A stretch of DNA of 64,000 nucleotides from Abditibacteriaceae bacterium (GCA_019239895.1 JAFAZH010000002.1:62001-126000); one strand, 5' to 3'; positions 19,357-28,594 are shown, numbered from the stretch's first letter. Notes: generated from the sequence alone by a model not told the origin. Numbers and translations are program-made.

Positions 19357-19669
19357 AGTTCACCTTGAGTATAAAAGCTCTCAGGACAGGTATTTCATTA
19401 TCCCTATTCTACCATGACAGCTAAAAAGCGAACATAGGAATCAGCAGGCCGGAATGATGCTTAGGATATTCAGCCACAAGATTAAGTAACACAAGTTGCC
19501 ACCTACAGAATCGTCATTTCGAGCGCAGTCGAGAAATCTTGCTGTTAACCTAGAGGAAGACGCTGCCAAGATTCCTCGACTGCGTTGCACTCCGCTCGGC
19601 ATGACACGCTACTCACGGAGAAACTTGGGTTACTTATAAAAAATGGAAAGCATAGGCAAAGAAAAAAAC
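19357..19669. other. Intergenic gap holding a palindromic repeat
   Basis: 313 bp between the PHP/CBM9 gene and the LamG pseudogene. It holds the inverted repeat at 19513-19605. The remainder has no supported gene; a short frame over 19545-19787 only overlaps the repeat and the neighbouring gene end. An AT-rich stretch at 19620-19670 follows the stop of the PHP/CBM9 gene. Confidence 0.5.
19513..19605. repeat. Inverted repeat with GTCAT-CGAGCG-CAGTCGAG-AATCTT arms
   Basis: Left arm 19513-19540 and right arm 19568-19605 match at 25 of 28 positions once a 10-nt insertion in the right arm is allowed. Arms of the type GTCATTTCGAGCG...GAAATCTT are a widespread dispersed palindrome in environmental bacteria (from memory). 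I see no ORF or direct repeats flanking it. Confidence 0.7.
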
Positions 19670-21613
19670 CTATGAAGTTAAAGACAAAACGCCCCACTGA
19701 CTTGGCACCTGCCACATACCGCTTATAGGGACAGGCCAATGTAAGGTGTCGAGATGCCCGGAACCATTGTTGTTGAAGAGGATGCAATAAACGCCTAAGC
19801 GTGTCCCGACCTGCGGCTTCACCGGGGCCAATTCCGACCAGGGCAACTGAAGTTGGTACTTTAAGCCTTCCTCCGTGCGTTCAATGCTGAGATATTGAGC
19901 ACCCAAGGAAACATCGTTAGATGGTGGTTTAAAGTTCGCCCCGGCTTCTTCTTGCGGTGCCAGCCAACGATAAAGCTCCGGGCCATCGGGGGTAAGCGCA
20001 AGGTTAAATGAATAAACGTGGCCAATGGTATCGCAGCGGCGCAGACAGGGATCAAGAGCTAACTGCAAGCAATCGGCGTTATAGACATAGTGGCCACGAT
20101 AAGGCTGAAAGTGAATCGCATCCCGCACTTCAGCGCGCAACCAGAAATACTCTTCATCCCAGGCCCATTGAAGCTGTGCCGAGAATTCATCCGCACCGGG
20201 CCAGGGCCGAGATGCGCCATAGGCCATTGCAGGGACAAAGCGCGCCTCATCAATACCGACTTTTGGTATGGCCGACCAGTCACCGGGGAAACTCTGCACC
20301 GGCACAAAAGTGAGGAACCCCGCTTTGCTGCGCGCTAACCCATTAGCCGTTTGCGCCCGCAGATGGTAAGCCTTTGGCAAAACATCTGGTGCCGTTGGTC
20401 GCAGGGGTAACAGCGTGCGTCCCTTAATGGCTTGTTGTTGCGGCGCACTTCCTTCAACCTCAAGCTCAATCTCACCAGCAAAGGGAACCGCAGGAATAAT
20501 CTCGACCGCTGGTCCGCCCTCCCCTAACCAGGGAAAAACTTCCAGTTGGATTGGGTGCGAAGTTTCCACCGCCCAGATACGTTCTCTGCCATCGTTGCTG
20601 TGCCAGACAATCGGCAAGTAATTAACATCGCGCTCGACCAGCACTGGCAGTGGCTCAATGATAGCTTGCTCTGTGGCTGAGATGGGAAGAGCCTCAGTTT
20701 GCTGCCAGGTTTGGGGCCACCTTATGGAGCCAGCTTGCGAGATAGAAAACTTGCCGGATGCACCCGCCACCCATTGATTGGAAATGGTCAATGTCACAGC
20801 GTCGCGTTGGGCATCCAACCGGCTGATAGCTTCATGATAGCCGTGCGCTTTGAGAAATTGAACAAGATGAGGCGGCCCTACCAGACTGCCCGTTGACATC
20901 TCTTCGATAACCGTCTCACCCGCGTGAATAGCAGCACAGATACAGGGCAAACTATTTTCTTCAGCAAAGAGAATGGTGCGGTTATCACAGGGAGCTTCAA
21001 AGTGTCCATTTGGTGGGCGATGGGGCGTATAAAGGACGGGTGGTAGATCGGGAACTGGCACGGCCATGTGTAAATCCCAACCGCCTACAATGGGCGTCCG
21101 CTGACCCTTAGCAGCACGAGCCTGATACCAACGCACCAGTTCCGCATTGCGTTCGCTGCCACTCGTATGCGAGGCAATGGTTAACTCAACCCCATCAATC
21201 AACCCCTCATTCAGCAGGCGATCTATTTCACCCGTCTGAAAGAGTGTCTCCCACGTTTGGGGATAAGCCGGGTGCGCCAGAAAAACTAAATCGCACGTTG
21301 CCTTAAGCCGAGCCAGGACTTTACGCGGGTCGGCCTCGTTCGATTCCAATTTTTCCGCACGGGGATTGACGGTGACGACGTGGCCCCAGCCAAACATTTC
21401 TTCGTAGCCGGGATAAATACGAATGCGGTCACTGAGCAGGGCCGCTACTTCGCGGGCGGGCTGGTTACATTGAGGCCCATCCATTAGAGTCACAAAGTCA
21501 TAATGATAATAGTTGAGTGCGGCCAGCAATAACGCGGGATTATCAGGATCGGCACGCCACCAATGATCGTGAAAGCCGCCTAATAACAAGTTCCGTCCGC
21601 CAAGCTGAAGCAT
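19670..21613 (-). CDS. PHP-type (CehA/McbA-like) metallohydrolase with C-terminal CBM9-like domain
   Basis: 647 residues, no signal peptide. The N-terminal third (about 10-260) has PHP-domain signatures: GGFHDHWW with His15 and His17, an acidic residue in TLMDGPQ, YPGYEEMFGWGHVV, FLAHPAYP and GGWDLHMA. Metal ligands seem kept. A middle beta-rich region (about 280-450) has no clear family. The C-terminal part (about 470-645) resembles CBM9 / DOMON sugar-binding domains (WAWDEEYFWLRAEVRD, ADCLQLALDP). PHP enzymes are phosphoesterases or esterases; its pairing with a CBM9 suggests action on a sugar substrate. The absence of an export signal is odd for a CBM9 protein. Confidence 0.65.
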   Translation of the reverse strand: MLQLGGRNLLLGGFHDHWWRADPDNPALLLAALNYYHYDFVTLMDGPQCNQPAREVAALLSDRIRIYPGYEEMFGWGHVVTVNPRAEKLESNEADPRKVLARLKATCDLVFLAHPAYPQTWETLFQTGEIDRLLNEGLIDGVELTIASHTSGSERNAELVRWYQARAAKGQRTPIVGGWDLHMAVPVPDLPPVLYTPHRPPNGHFEAPCDNRTILFAEENSLPCICAAIHAGETVIEEMSTGSLVGPPHLVQFLKAHGYHEAISRLDAQRDAVTLTISNQWVAGASGKFSISQAGSIRWPQTWQQTEALPISATEQAIIEPLPVLVERDVNYLPIVWHSNDGRERIWAVETSHPIQLEVFPWLGEGGPAVEIIPAVPFAGEIELEVEGSAPQQQAIKGRTLLPLRPTAPDVLPKAYHLRAQTANGLARSKAGFLTFVPVQSFPGDWSAIPKVGIDEARFVPAMAYGASRPWPGADEFSAQLQWAWDEEYFWLRAEVRDAIHFQPYRGHYVYNADCLQLALDPCLRRCDTIGHVYSFNLALTPDGPELYRWLAPQEEAGANFKPPSNDVSLGAQYLSIERTEEGLKYQLQLPWSELAPVKPQVGTRLGVYCILFNNNGSGHLDTLHWPVPISGMWQVPSQWGVLSLTS

Positions 21614-21667
21614 GATGAGGTTGGAGAATTCAATTTAAGAGTTCAGCTTTTTGGCTGCTAAATTCAC

Positions 21668-22453
21668 TTAGCAGGGAACCGTAGCCCCGTTCAGCACCAA
21701 CTTCGCCTGCAATGCGGGGTCGCTGACTTTGCCGTTTACTAACGGGTGGAGGTGCTTTTCTGGTAACAGTGCGTCGGCAATTTCGTCGAAGTCATTGACG
21801 TAGATTAACGATTCGGTACTTTGCCCCCGGCGATCACAAAAGCGGTCGAGAATAAAGGAAACGGGAATGCCCACCTCACGCGGCACGGCATAGTCATCGT
21901 GGGGATTATCGCCCACAACGGCCACCTCACTCGCGTCTAAGGCAATGTGGGCGAGGGCCTTGCGCCAGTAGTTTGGCTCCCACTTCATGGCGTGCATTTC
22001 CGTAGCGCCTAATAGCTGGCTAAACAAAGTGCTGCCATTAACGTGCGCGATGCCAGCGAGCCGCAGCTTATGCAAGATACCCGACGATGGATTATTGCTG
22101 GCAATATAGAGCAGCATCCCGTGCGCTTGCAGGCGGCACAAAGCTGGCAGAATTTCCGCGCCCGTCGCTTCCAGGTATGTGGATTCTATATTGTAAGCAT
22201 AGTCCCAGAACTGCTTGGGGTTTAGTTCTAGGGCGACTATGAAATCCGACCAGTGCCACCACCGAACCTCATTCTTCACAGACTCAATACGCCGTGCTGT
22301 TTCATGAGCACTCAGGCAGCCCAGGGCCACTCCCGCCGTTTGTAATACATCGAAGAGACTGCTGCCACTCATCGGCACGCCCGCTTTGTGGCGCGTGATC
22401 GTGTCATCAATATCTATGAGCAAGCCTTTGATATTTTGTAAGGAATTCATCAA
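21668..22453 (-). CDS. HAD-superfamily hydrolase
   Basis: 261 residues, cytoplasmic. HAD motif I is LLIDIDDTIT (Asp14, Asp16), motif II is YIASNNPSSG, and motifs III/IV lie in MKWEPNYWRKAL and VAVVGDNPHDDYAVPREVG. The cap between motifs I and II is helical. Predicted to be a phosphatase of a small sugar or nucleotide phosphate; the substrate cannot be named. It lies 54 bp upstream of the PHP/CBM9 gene and 12 bp downstream of the beta-helix lipoprotein gene, all leftward, so these probably share a transcript. Confidence 0.8.
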   Translation of the reverse strand: MMNSLQNIKGLLIDIDDTITRHKAGVPMSGSSLFDVLQTAGVALGCLSAHETARRIESVKNEVRWWHWSDFIVALELNPKQFWDYAYNIESTYLEATGAEILPALCRLQAHGMLLYIASNNPSSGILHKLRLAGIAHVNGSTLFSQLLGATEMHAMKWEPNYWRKALAHIALDASEVAVVGDNPHDDYAVPREVGIPVSFILDRFCDRRGQSTESLIYVNDFDEIADALLPEKHLHPLVNGKVSDPALQAKLVLNGATVPC

Positions 22454-22465
22454 GCTACTTTCGTT

Positions 22466-24130
22466 CTACTTTCGTGAGTTTTCTTGCCAGCCTTTGCCTT
22501 GCGCTGGGCTACCTGGTCGCAAGCGAAAATCAAGCGCCGCCGGATTGACCCATAAGGGATCGCCACTCTGTCCGTGTTGCTCAAAGCCATGTTCCTGAAA
22601 AAGCTTGCCCAAGTCTTGGTGTGTTACGGAATAGTCGCTGGTTGTGGCACTAAAACCAACGCCCTTACTGACGGATGGCTCACTATTGTCGTCTTTGACA
22701 TCGGCGTAAAAGTTACCGTCCGCCATATTATTGGCCGAATTGGGGCCAAGGAACATCACCAGGTCAGTAATGCGTCCATACAGGATATTGTCGGTGATGA
22801 CGTTGTCACGCAATTGCATGTCATAACCATAATCTTTGCGCTGCATTCCATGCAAAACGATGTCCCAGCGATTCTTATAGCACGTATTATTTTGCACGCG
22901 CACGCCCCGCGACGCGGAAATATAAATTCCCTGGTTGCGGCTCCCGACTACGCGATTATTGCGGATGATGGCGCAGAACGGGTCGCCCTCGGATGGCTCG
23001 GAGATTTCATAAAAGATACCCGTGTAATTATTGGCTACCAAATTATCTTCAATAACGTTGCTGCCTAAGTCACCATCGAACCAGATGCCCGCGCCTTCGT
23101 TATCCGATACGTTGCAACGGCGTATCGTGATGCCACGCACTGCTGGAATAATCTTCATGCCGCCTGCGTGCCATTGGTCGTAAAAGTGGCGATAATTGTT
23201 GCCCGTCACCGTCAGGTCTTCAAAGACGATGTTTTGTGGCGGACGCTCGCGGTAGCGACGAAAATTATGCGCCGCATCCGAACCGTTCAAGCCAATGCCT
23301 GAATCGCCGTTATTGATAATCTTGCAGTCGCGCACGATGTGGTTGTCACCAGCCATGCTAATACCGGCAAAATCGGAGTAACTCAAGGTGCAATCTTCAA
23401 TTCTCCAACCGGAACCGGCTACCTTCAGCACGCCACTTGTCCCGCCTTCAGCCGTGCCATTGCAGTGCATCAAGGAGAGGTGGCGCAACGTCACATACGA
23501 CTGATCGCCACCATCCATAACGCAAGGCTGCACACTGGCCTCCATCAAGTGCTGGTTAGGGTCGGACTTATCCGGCAGCATACAGAAAAGAAGCTTCTGT
23601 GTCCCGTCGTAGAAGAAAGAACCAGGCACCACATCTTTAACATCCTTACCAACTGGCGGCAGGCAAACCTTATCGGCCCACAGTTTTTTGGTATGCCACG
23701 GATTCTGCACGCCGATTTGCTGTAATGGCTTGCCATCACAAAAGAGTTGCTGGCTGTTGATCTTCCAATCCGCCACTCTCCACAAGCCCTGCCCCGCGTC
23801 CTGCCAGGAAGTCACAACCTGCGAGCCTTTGAGCACAACTTCAGCTCTTGGTGCGCCTTGAATCGTAATGGGTTGCGTCGCACTGCCACTATGCGTCATT
23901 AAAATTGGTGCTTCACGATAAGTGCCAGCACCAATTGTGATCGTATCACCCGCACTGGCCGACTTTAGCGCCTTACCGACAGTGTGCAACGGCTTCTCCA
24001 CTGTGCCAACAGAGGTGTCATCACCACTGGTAGAGACATAAACGGTGCGCGCTGCTACCGCACTACAACCCGTCAATAAGAGAATTGGAGCCACGAGTAA
24101 GTGCATCCGTAGGCTTGTCTTCAAATTCAT
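22466..24130 (-). CDS. Right-handed beta-helix lipoprotein (DUF1565 / pectate-lyase-like)
   Basis: 554 residues from the start at 24130, chosen because a lipoprotein signal follows (LLVAPILLLTGCSA, lipidated Cys near 23) and GAGG lies upstream. The longer frame to 24253 would add 41 residues that read as non-coding. VYVSTSGDDTSVGT and TITIGAGTYREAPI are the DUF1565 opening. Parallel beta-helix rungs follow with many N/G turns (IEDNLVANNYTGIFYE and similar). Such proteins are polysaccharide lyases or hydrolases; I cannot identify the catalytic residues. Anchored in the envelope, it probably acts on glycan together with its neighbours. Confidence 0.75.
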   Translation of the reverse strand: MNLKTSLRMHLLVAPILLLTGCSAVAARTVYVSTSGDDTSVGTVEKPLHTVGKALKSASAGDTITIGAGTYREAPILMTHSGSATQPITIQGAPRAEVVLKGSQVVTSWQDAGQGLWRVADWKINSQQLFCDGKPLQQIGVQNPWHTKKLWADKVCLPPVGKDVKDVVPGSFFYDGTQKLLFCMLPDKSDPNQHLMEASVQPCVMDGGDQSYVTLRHLSLMHCNGTAEGGTSGVLKVAGSGWRIEDCTLSYSDFAGISMAGDNHIVRDCKIINNGDSGIGLNGSDAAHNFRRYRERPPQNIVFEDLTVTGNNYRHFYDQWHAGGMKIIPAVRGITIRRCNVSDNEGAGIWFDGDLGSNVIEDNLVANNYTGIFYEISEPSEGDPFCAIIRNNRVVGSRNQGIYISASRGVRVQNNTCYKNRWDIVLHGMQRKDYGYDMQLRDNVITDNILYGRITDLVMFLGPNSANNMADGNFYADVKDDNSEPSVSKGVGFSATTSDYSVTHQDLGKLFQEHGFEQHGQSGDPLWVNPAALDFRLRPGSPAQGKGWQENSRK

Positions 24131-24165
24131 GCTTGGCCTCAAGGGAAGGGCACAAAGGCCGTGCC

Positions 24166-25005
24166 TTAGTCGTTGTCCGCCACCGTCCACATGCCTTGTG
24201 GATTGCCGCTCATACTGCCAGCAGGCCCCAGGGTATCCCTGGGCTTGAGCCATTTGACATGCCCATCGCAGAAAAGCCAGTTCCAGCCGTCGAAATGGTT
24301 GGGCGTTGTCAGAGCAGGAACCACAGGAGTGGACGCGGACATACTTAACTGCATATTGGGGTTATAGGAAAAGGCGCGCGAATTACTGCCAAACACATTG
24401 CTGTTGGAGGGTTGCTCGACGAGGAGCAAGGTGCTAGTGGGCGCAATGATTTGCACGAGAGGTTTACCAGTGTAAATGATAAAGTCTTTGGTCGTGGCCA
24501 CGCCCGTGCTGCCACCATTGGGTGCAGGCACCGAATAGCTCCGCGCGTTGCCAAAGCTATAAGGGCTATTGCGCGGCGTATCATCATCCGGGCACTGAAA
24601 AATCATGGGAGAGGTGTTAGTATTGGCGGCTACCTTAATACCAGCATAAGGAGCGATCAGATTATCCCAGCCCACAGGACTGGCCGCCATGATGGGCAGG
24701 CGCTCATCGTAATCCTGGCTATATTGCAGGAAAGCCATGCCTAATTGTCTCAGGTTACTCTGGCAAGTGGCGCGGCGTGCATTTTCGCGCGCTCGTGAAA
24801 ATACTGGAAACAAAATCGCTGCCAGAATTGCAATAATGGCAATAACAACTAAAAGCTCGATCAACGTGAAGCCACGCTTCACCAAGCCATATTTACCACG
24901 GCTGCCGTAAGTGTCCTTACTGCCATTCGTGTTCTTTTGCGGGTGCGTTAATAACCCAACTGCCCCACCTTTGTCTCGCCATAACTTGCTCTGCCTGCTC
25001 ATCAT
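24166..25005 (-). CDS. DUF1559 pseudopilin-like protein with H-X9-DG motif
   Basis: 279 residues from the ATG at 25005, which has a strong AGGAGA site 7 nt upstream; the longer frame uses a GTG without support. After a polar leader comes the type IV prepilin cleavage/methylation motif [19 protein letters not shown], and the mature hydrophobic helix. [23 protein letters not shown] is the DUF1559 core. [16 protein letters not shown] contains the H-X9-DG motif. These proteins are expanded in Planctomycetota, Armatimonadota and Lentisphaerota; their role in pseudopilus or surface structures is not settled. It stands 35 bp upstream of the beta-helix lipoprotein gene. Confidence 0.9.
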   Translation of the reverse strand: MMSRQSKLWRDKGGAVGLLTHPQKNTNGSKDTYGSRGKYGLVKRGFTLIELLVVIAIIAILAAILFPVFSRARENARRATCQSNLRQLGMAFLQYSQDYDERLPIMAASPVGWDNLIAPYAGIKVAANTNTSPMIFQCPDDDTPRNSPYSFGNARSYSVPAPNGGSTGVATTKDFIIYTGKPLVQIIAPTSTLLLVEQPSNSNVFGSNSRAFSYNPNMQLSMSASTPVVPALTTPNHFDGWNWLFCDGHVKWLKPRDTLGPAGSMSGNPQGMWTVADND

Positions 25006-25091
25006 TAACTTCTCCTTTGTCTCCACTTAGCTACCATAATCTGATAATCAGGAGACTTCCTATAATCTTTCCCAACGTTCGGATTACTATT

Positions 25092-25121
25092 ATTATACCC
25101 GAAATGCAAAAACTTAAACAT
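25092..25121 (-). promoter_or_regulatory. Putative promoter upstream of the DUF1559 gene
   Basis: Read leftward, a perfect TATAAT occupies 25097-25092. The region upstream is very AT-rich (25100-25155), with only a weak -35 match (TTTAAG, 16-17 bp away). The leader would be about 80 nt. It could drive the DUF1559 gene and perhaps the genes below it. I found no convincing LacI-type operator palindrome in the gap 25006-25261. Confidence 0.35.
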
Positions 25122-25261
25122 CTTTTTCAGAAATTTTTCAAAATTTTTTAGTTGAGGTCATCGCGTTACTGTAGGCACAGGTGTAATCCGTTGTGAACGT
25201 AAGCGTGGTGGCGTGGGTTTATGGTGAGATGGTTAAGCGAGATTGGGGTGACAAAAACTAC

Positions 25262-26362
25262 TTAAGAACGATTGGTCTTAGGAGTTGCTTTGCGCCGTGG
25301 TTTCGTTGGATGTTGCGGAGGTTTCTCTAACGCAGTGGGGGCTTCAGCTATAGTACGCCCCATTGTCCATTGGCCGCTCAACTTAAGGCTGGGTGGAGGC
25401 TGGTCGGCCTGGGCTAAGGCTTCTAGAAGCATAGCCGCGGCTTGTTGGCCCGTTTCGTAACGGTCATATAACATGCCGCCGATCTCAATCATGCCATGCA
25501 GGGGCACACGGGCTTCCCGATCCAGCGTAGCGACAGAAAGATCATGCGGGATGCGTTTCCCCAGCAAGTGGGCCGCTTCACTGACTAAAGATAGAGTATT
25601 AACGCCAGCCATGATGATGGCTGTCGCCTGTGTCTGCTGGATTTGCTCCGCTACGGATGGCACCTCATAGCCCTTGATGATCGCTTCTTTTAGCCCTTGA
25701 GCTTGCATCTCCGCGACATAGCTTTCGTAGCGTTGCGCATAGCTGTAATGCACCCATTGGCCAGCACTGTAACTTTCCCACCCTTGCTGCCCAACCATCA
25801 TAGCGATACGTTGGTGCCCCAACTCAATCAAGCGTTGCGTTACGACACGGCCCACTTCAGCTTCATCTCGAAAAATACAACTATGCGGTTCAAACAACCC
25901 GGAATCCCACCAGACAACGGGCAAATCAAGCTGCGGCATGAGGTGCATCGTTTGAGAGGACAGGCCATAGTGAATCACTAGGCCATCAAAAAGATGTTCT
26001 TGCAAGACGGGCGGCCATTCATTGGAAGTTTGCACCTCGACTTCTTCGAGTTCCACCAGGCTCACATGATAACCGTCTTTAATGAGGCGATGGCTCATTC
26101 CCACCAAAAACGGATAGACGCTGTAATTGGCAAGAGTGCCATTGGCCGAGAAGTTGGAGGCCACGAAACCAATTTCACGCGTCTTTTTAGAACGCATAGA
26201 TTGCGCGGCGCGATGCGGGCGATAATTGAGGGCTTGCGCGGCTTGCAGTACACGCGCGCGTGTTTCAGGGCGGTAAAGATGCTCGCGGCCACGATTCAAA
26301 ATATCCGAGACGGTATAGAATGATACGCCGGAGGCGGCGGCTACGTCTTTGATGCTACTCAT
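25262..26362 (-). CDS. LacI-family transcriptional regulator
   Basis: 366 residues from ATG 26362; the longer frame to 26524 adds 54 residues without domain sense. The N-terminal helix-turn-helix SSIKDVAAASGVSFYTVSDI is followed by the hinge helix region RPHRAAQSMRSKKT. A periplasmic-binding-like ligand domain follows (FVASNFSANG, FDGLVIHYGL, GHQRIAMMVGQQ, PHDLSVATLD). The C-terminal 25 residues are Pro/Lys/Arg-rich. LacI members usually sense sugars and repress catabolic genes. Being first upstream of a long polysaccharide-related run on the same strand, it is a reasonable local regulator. That is inference; no operator was recognised. Confidence 0.88.
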   Translation of the reverse strand: MSSIKDVAAASGVSFYTVSDILNRGREHLYRPETRARVLQAAQALNYRPHRAAQSMRSKKTREIGFVASNFSANGTLANYSVYPFLVGMSHRLIKDGYHVSLVELEEVEVQTSNEWPPVLQEHLFDGLVIHYGLSSQTMHLMPQLDLPVVWWDSGLFEPHSCIFRDEAEVGRVVTQRLIELGHQRIAMMVGQQGWESYSAGQWVHYSYAQRYESYVAEMQAQGLKEAIIKGYEVPSVAEQIQQTQATAIIMAGVNTLSLVSEAAHLLGKRIPHDLSVATLDREARVPLHGMIEIGGMLYDRYETGQQAAAMLLEALAQADQPPPSLKLSGQWTMGRTIAEAPTALEKPPQHPTKPRRKATPKTNRS

Positions 26363-26804
26363 TGATATTAAGTATGCGCACAGAATGAGGTTGAGCCAAA
26401 GCGCACGGCGGCACATTCTGTTTCCGCCGTGCGATAGCGGCTGCCAATACTGAGGAACATAAAACGCAAGATTAGTGCCGATCCAGCTTTTCCCTGTGCA
26501 GTTCTTGCCGTAGCTGTTGGGCACGCTCCTTGGCTGGGGCGGCTTCTGACTGACATCGTACCGCTCTCATCCTGGCCCGAATCGCCCATTGCAGGATCAT
26601 GTGGGCAGTTTCTAGAGCCGCTTGAGTTCGCTCAATAAGATGCAAAAAATTCTTGCTTTACCTTCTCATCCATGCCCCATAGTTAAGGTTAGGAGAGGTA
26701 GCTATTCTGTCTGGTACCGCGCATTAACCAGGTTTAGTTATCTTATTCCTTTTGAACATCCTGGCCCGACGGGAGTCTCTAGAGGTAGCATTGGAGAACT
26801 TCTA
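26363..26804. other. Intergenic region between divergent genes
   Basis: 442 bp between the LacI regulator (leftward) and the small gene at 26805 (rightward). It should hold both promoters, but I see no strong -35/-10 pair. Longer frames running into both neighbours from here (leftward from 26524, rightward from 26622) have no domain support. Confidence 0.4.
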
Positions 26805-27035
26805 ATGAGCGCAATGGAAGTAGTTGAAAGTCTAATAGAGCAAGGCGTGCCGGAGGCGACCAAAGCCTACGCCGCCGAAGTTAAAACTCGCTTAGCGGCG
26901 GATACAGCCGTTGATCCCGGCGTCGTGGAGCTGGATCTCCATGATGACTGCGCCGAGTATTACCAAGACCACTATGGCGACGATTTTGAAGAGAAGTGGG
27001 CTGCCCTGATGGATAACGTACCGGCTGCGCTTTAA
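26805..27035 (+). CDS. Small acidic hypothetical protein
   Basis: 76 residues. The ATG at 26805 is preferred over an in-frame start at 26622 because GGAGA lies 8 nt upstream and the product becomes compact. It is helical and acidic (ELDLHDDCAEYYQDHYGDDF). No family is recognised and there is no membrane segment. It stands alone, convergent with the response regulator gene downstream. Confidence 0.5.
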   Translation: MSAMEVVESLIEQGVPEATKAYAAEVKTRLAADTAVDPGVVELDLHDDCAEYYQDHYGDDFEEKWAALMDNVPAAL

Positions 27036-27168
27036 CTCTGACCGTTCCAACGGGGTCGCCGCGTCGCGCCACTGCCAGCGCGCGATGCACAAAGCCCAAC
27101 CAGAATTGAATACAAACCAATCTCTAAAGATTGGGCAGGTCTAATTTCGTGTCACGTCCTGCTGCGAC

Positions 27169-27522
27169 CTACTGGCGCACTTGCTTGATCTTTTCCAGCA
27201 GATCGCGCAGCAGGATGGGTTTGCGCACTAATAAGTCGGCCCCCGCTGCATGGGTCTCGGCCTCGGTGTGACTATAGGCAGTGAATAAGATAATGGGCAC
27301 CTTTTCGCCTTGAGGTAAGGCGCGGATGCGCTTAATAGCGGTAAAGCCATTCATGCCGTGCATCTCCGCATCCATCAGGATCACATCGAAGGCTTGCTCG
27401 GCTGCCGCCTGAATCGCGGCCTCGCCACTCTCAGCGAGGGTAGTGGCATGGCCTTCTAAGCGAAACATCAAAGAGTACAGTTGGCGCGTGTCTAATTGGT
27501 CATCCTCCAGCAGAATACGCAT
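27169..27522 (-). CDS. Single-domain response regulator
   Basis: 117 residues, a stand-alone receiver. The acidic pocket is Glu6-Asp7-Asp8, the phospho-acceptor Asp51 (VILMDAEMHG), the switch Thr81 and Lys101 (VRKPI). The usual Pro after the acceptor is replaced by His (EMHG). It shares LDTRQLY, LP-G--VPI and LVRKPIL with the receiver at 32489-32851, so the two are paralogues. No output domain; it may act by protein contact, as CheY or phosphotransfer intermediates do. No kinase is nearby. Confidence 0.9.
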   Translation of the reverse strand: MRILLEDDQLDTRQLYSLMFRLEGHATTLAESGEAAIQAAAEQAFDVILMDAEMHGMNGFTAIKRIRALPQGEKVPIILFTAYSHTEAETHAAGADLLVRKPILLRDLLEKIKQVRQ

Positions 27523-27701
27523 CGTAACCTTTGTCTAGGGTTTGGCCCCTGAGCATAAGATTGGCCATCAGTCTATTATGCCACATAACGGGTTCGATGT
27601 CTTTCTGCCATCTCCAGTAAGCCATAACCAGCGGTGAGGACGCGTAACACCGACAGCACAACGCTTAAATACTGGACTATAGGAAGGGTGGCCAACACAA
27701 G

Positions 27702-27914
27702 CTACTGCTGAGGGGGAGAGGCACTAAGGGGATGCCCATCTTTGAACACTATGACGCAACCCTGGCGGTCTGCCATAGTTTTACAATGTTCCTCTAAGTG
27801 GGTCATGGCCTCAATCGGGTCATCACTCTCAAAGATAACGTGCAGGTTACGGTTATGTTGAAGCGTGCCGGTAAATTCCACTACGCCATACTTCTTTGTT
27901 AAGTTTATGTCCAC
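27702..27914 (-). CDS. Small hypothetical protein
   Basis: 70 residues from a GTG start, with no clear Shine-Dalgarno. The composition is protein-like (KYGVVEFTGTLQHNRNLHVI, then EHCKTMADRQGCVIVFKDG), suggesting an alpha/beta fold of alternating strands and one helix. No family is recognised. It lies leftward, 179 bp upstream of the receiver gene at 27169. Confidence 0.4.
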   Translation of the reverse strand: MDINLTKKYGVVEFTGTLQHNRNLHVIFESDDPIEAMTHLEEHCKTMADRQGCVIVFKDGHPLSASPPQQ

Positions 27915-28089
27915 GTTGGCGGCATCCCGTTAGGTGTTGCAGTGGAGCATTATAACCCGATAACCAGCGCAGAATTGTGAAGATGTCTGAAGATTTATCA
28001 AGAATTGTCAAGTCAGGATTAGTGATAAATTGGCAGCTTTAGAGCAAACCAACCTCAACAATGGAAGAACGGAAAGTAGCCATAGCCTA

Positions 28090-28236
28090 CTACTTTTTGT
28101 GCGCCATCCTTGAGGCTAGCCAATTAAAGAAACGAGTCACCCCCAGGAATAAGAGTGCGCCACTTAAGAGTCCGCCGATGATAGGCACGACATCTGTCCA
28201 CTGCTTGATAACTTCACTGTGCTCAGGACTCGCCAT
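28090..28236 (-). CDS. Small single-span membrane protein
   Basis: 48 residues from the ATG at 28236; an in-frame ATG at 28248 would give 52. A polar start (ASPEHSEVIKQWTDV) leads into one hydrophobic helix (PIIGGLLSGALLFLGVTRF), then a basic tail (SRMAHKK). The charge pattern suits a short membrane protein with a cytoplasmic C-terminus. No good ribosome site is seen. A 90-residue frame on the other strand has less natural composition. No family recognised. Confidence 0.42.
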   Translation of the reverse strand: MASPEHSEVIKQWTDVVPIIGGLLSGALLFLGVTRFFNWLASRMAHKK

Positions 28237-28362
28237 ACTTGACACCATACCAGAAAGCTCACTCCACTACATCCTAACCCGGCTCTGGAAACTGCGATTG
28301 TTCCGCAATCCGGCAACCACCAGCGCCACTTAATAGGAGCTTACTGGTTTATACTATAGATT

Positions 28363-28587
28363 ATGCCGCACTGGATTCGTGCTGCTTGGCTGTGGCTGTG
28401 CAGTCCAAGCCCTTTTCACGACAATATGAATCCGCTCCTGCCCGCTTTAGCGTGGGGCAGAATGGTAGCGATCTTAGCCGCCATGCTTATTCTCCTGGGC
28501 ATGGTGGCCTTGCGCCTGCTCGAAGCGTCACGGCAAAATAAAACACCAGATACCCCAGCCTCAGACAGCCCGCCGAAGCCACACTGA
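28363..28587 (+). CDS. Small membrane protein
   Basis: 74 residues from ATG 28363; Met22 is an alternative start, giving 53 residues that begin just before the hydrophobic helix (WGRMVAILAAMLILLGMVAL). The C-terminal tail is polar and Pro-rich (TPDTPASDSPPKPH). No family recognised. It is divergent from the small membrane protein at 28090-28236, and a hairpin follows its stop. Confidence 0.45.
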   Translation: MPHWIRAAWLWLCSPSPFHDNMNPLLPALAWGRMVAILAAMLILLGMVALRLLEASRQNKTPDTPASDSPPKPH

Positions 28588-28594
28588 CTCGGTT

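Noticed and set aside
28061..28333. 90-residue rightward frame
   Set aside because: Composition is not protein-like and it lies opposite a better small membrane-protein frame.
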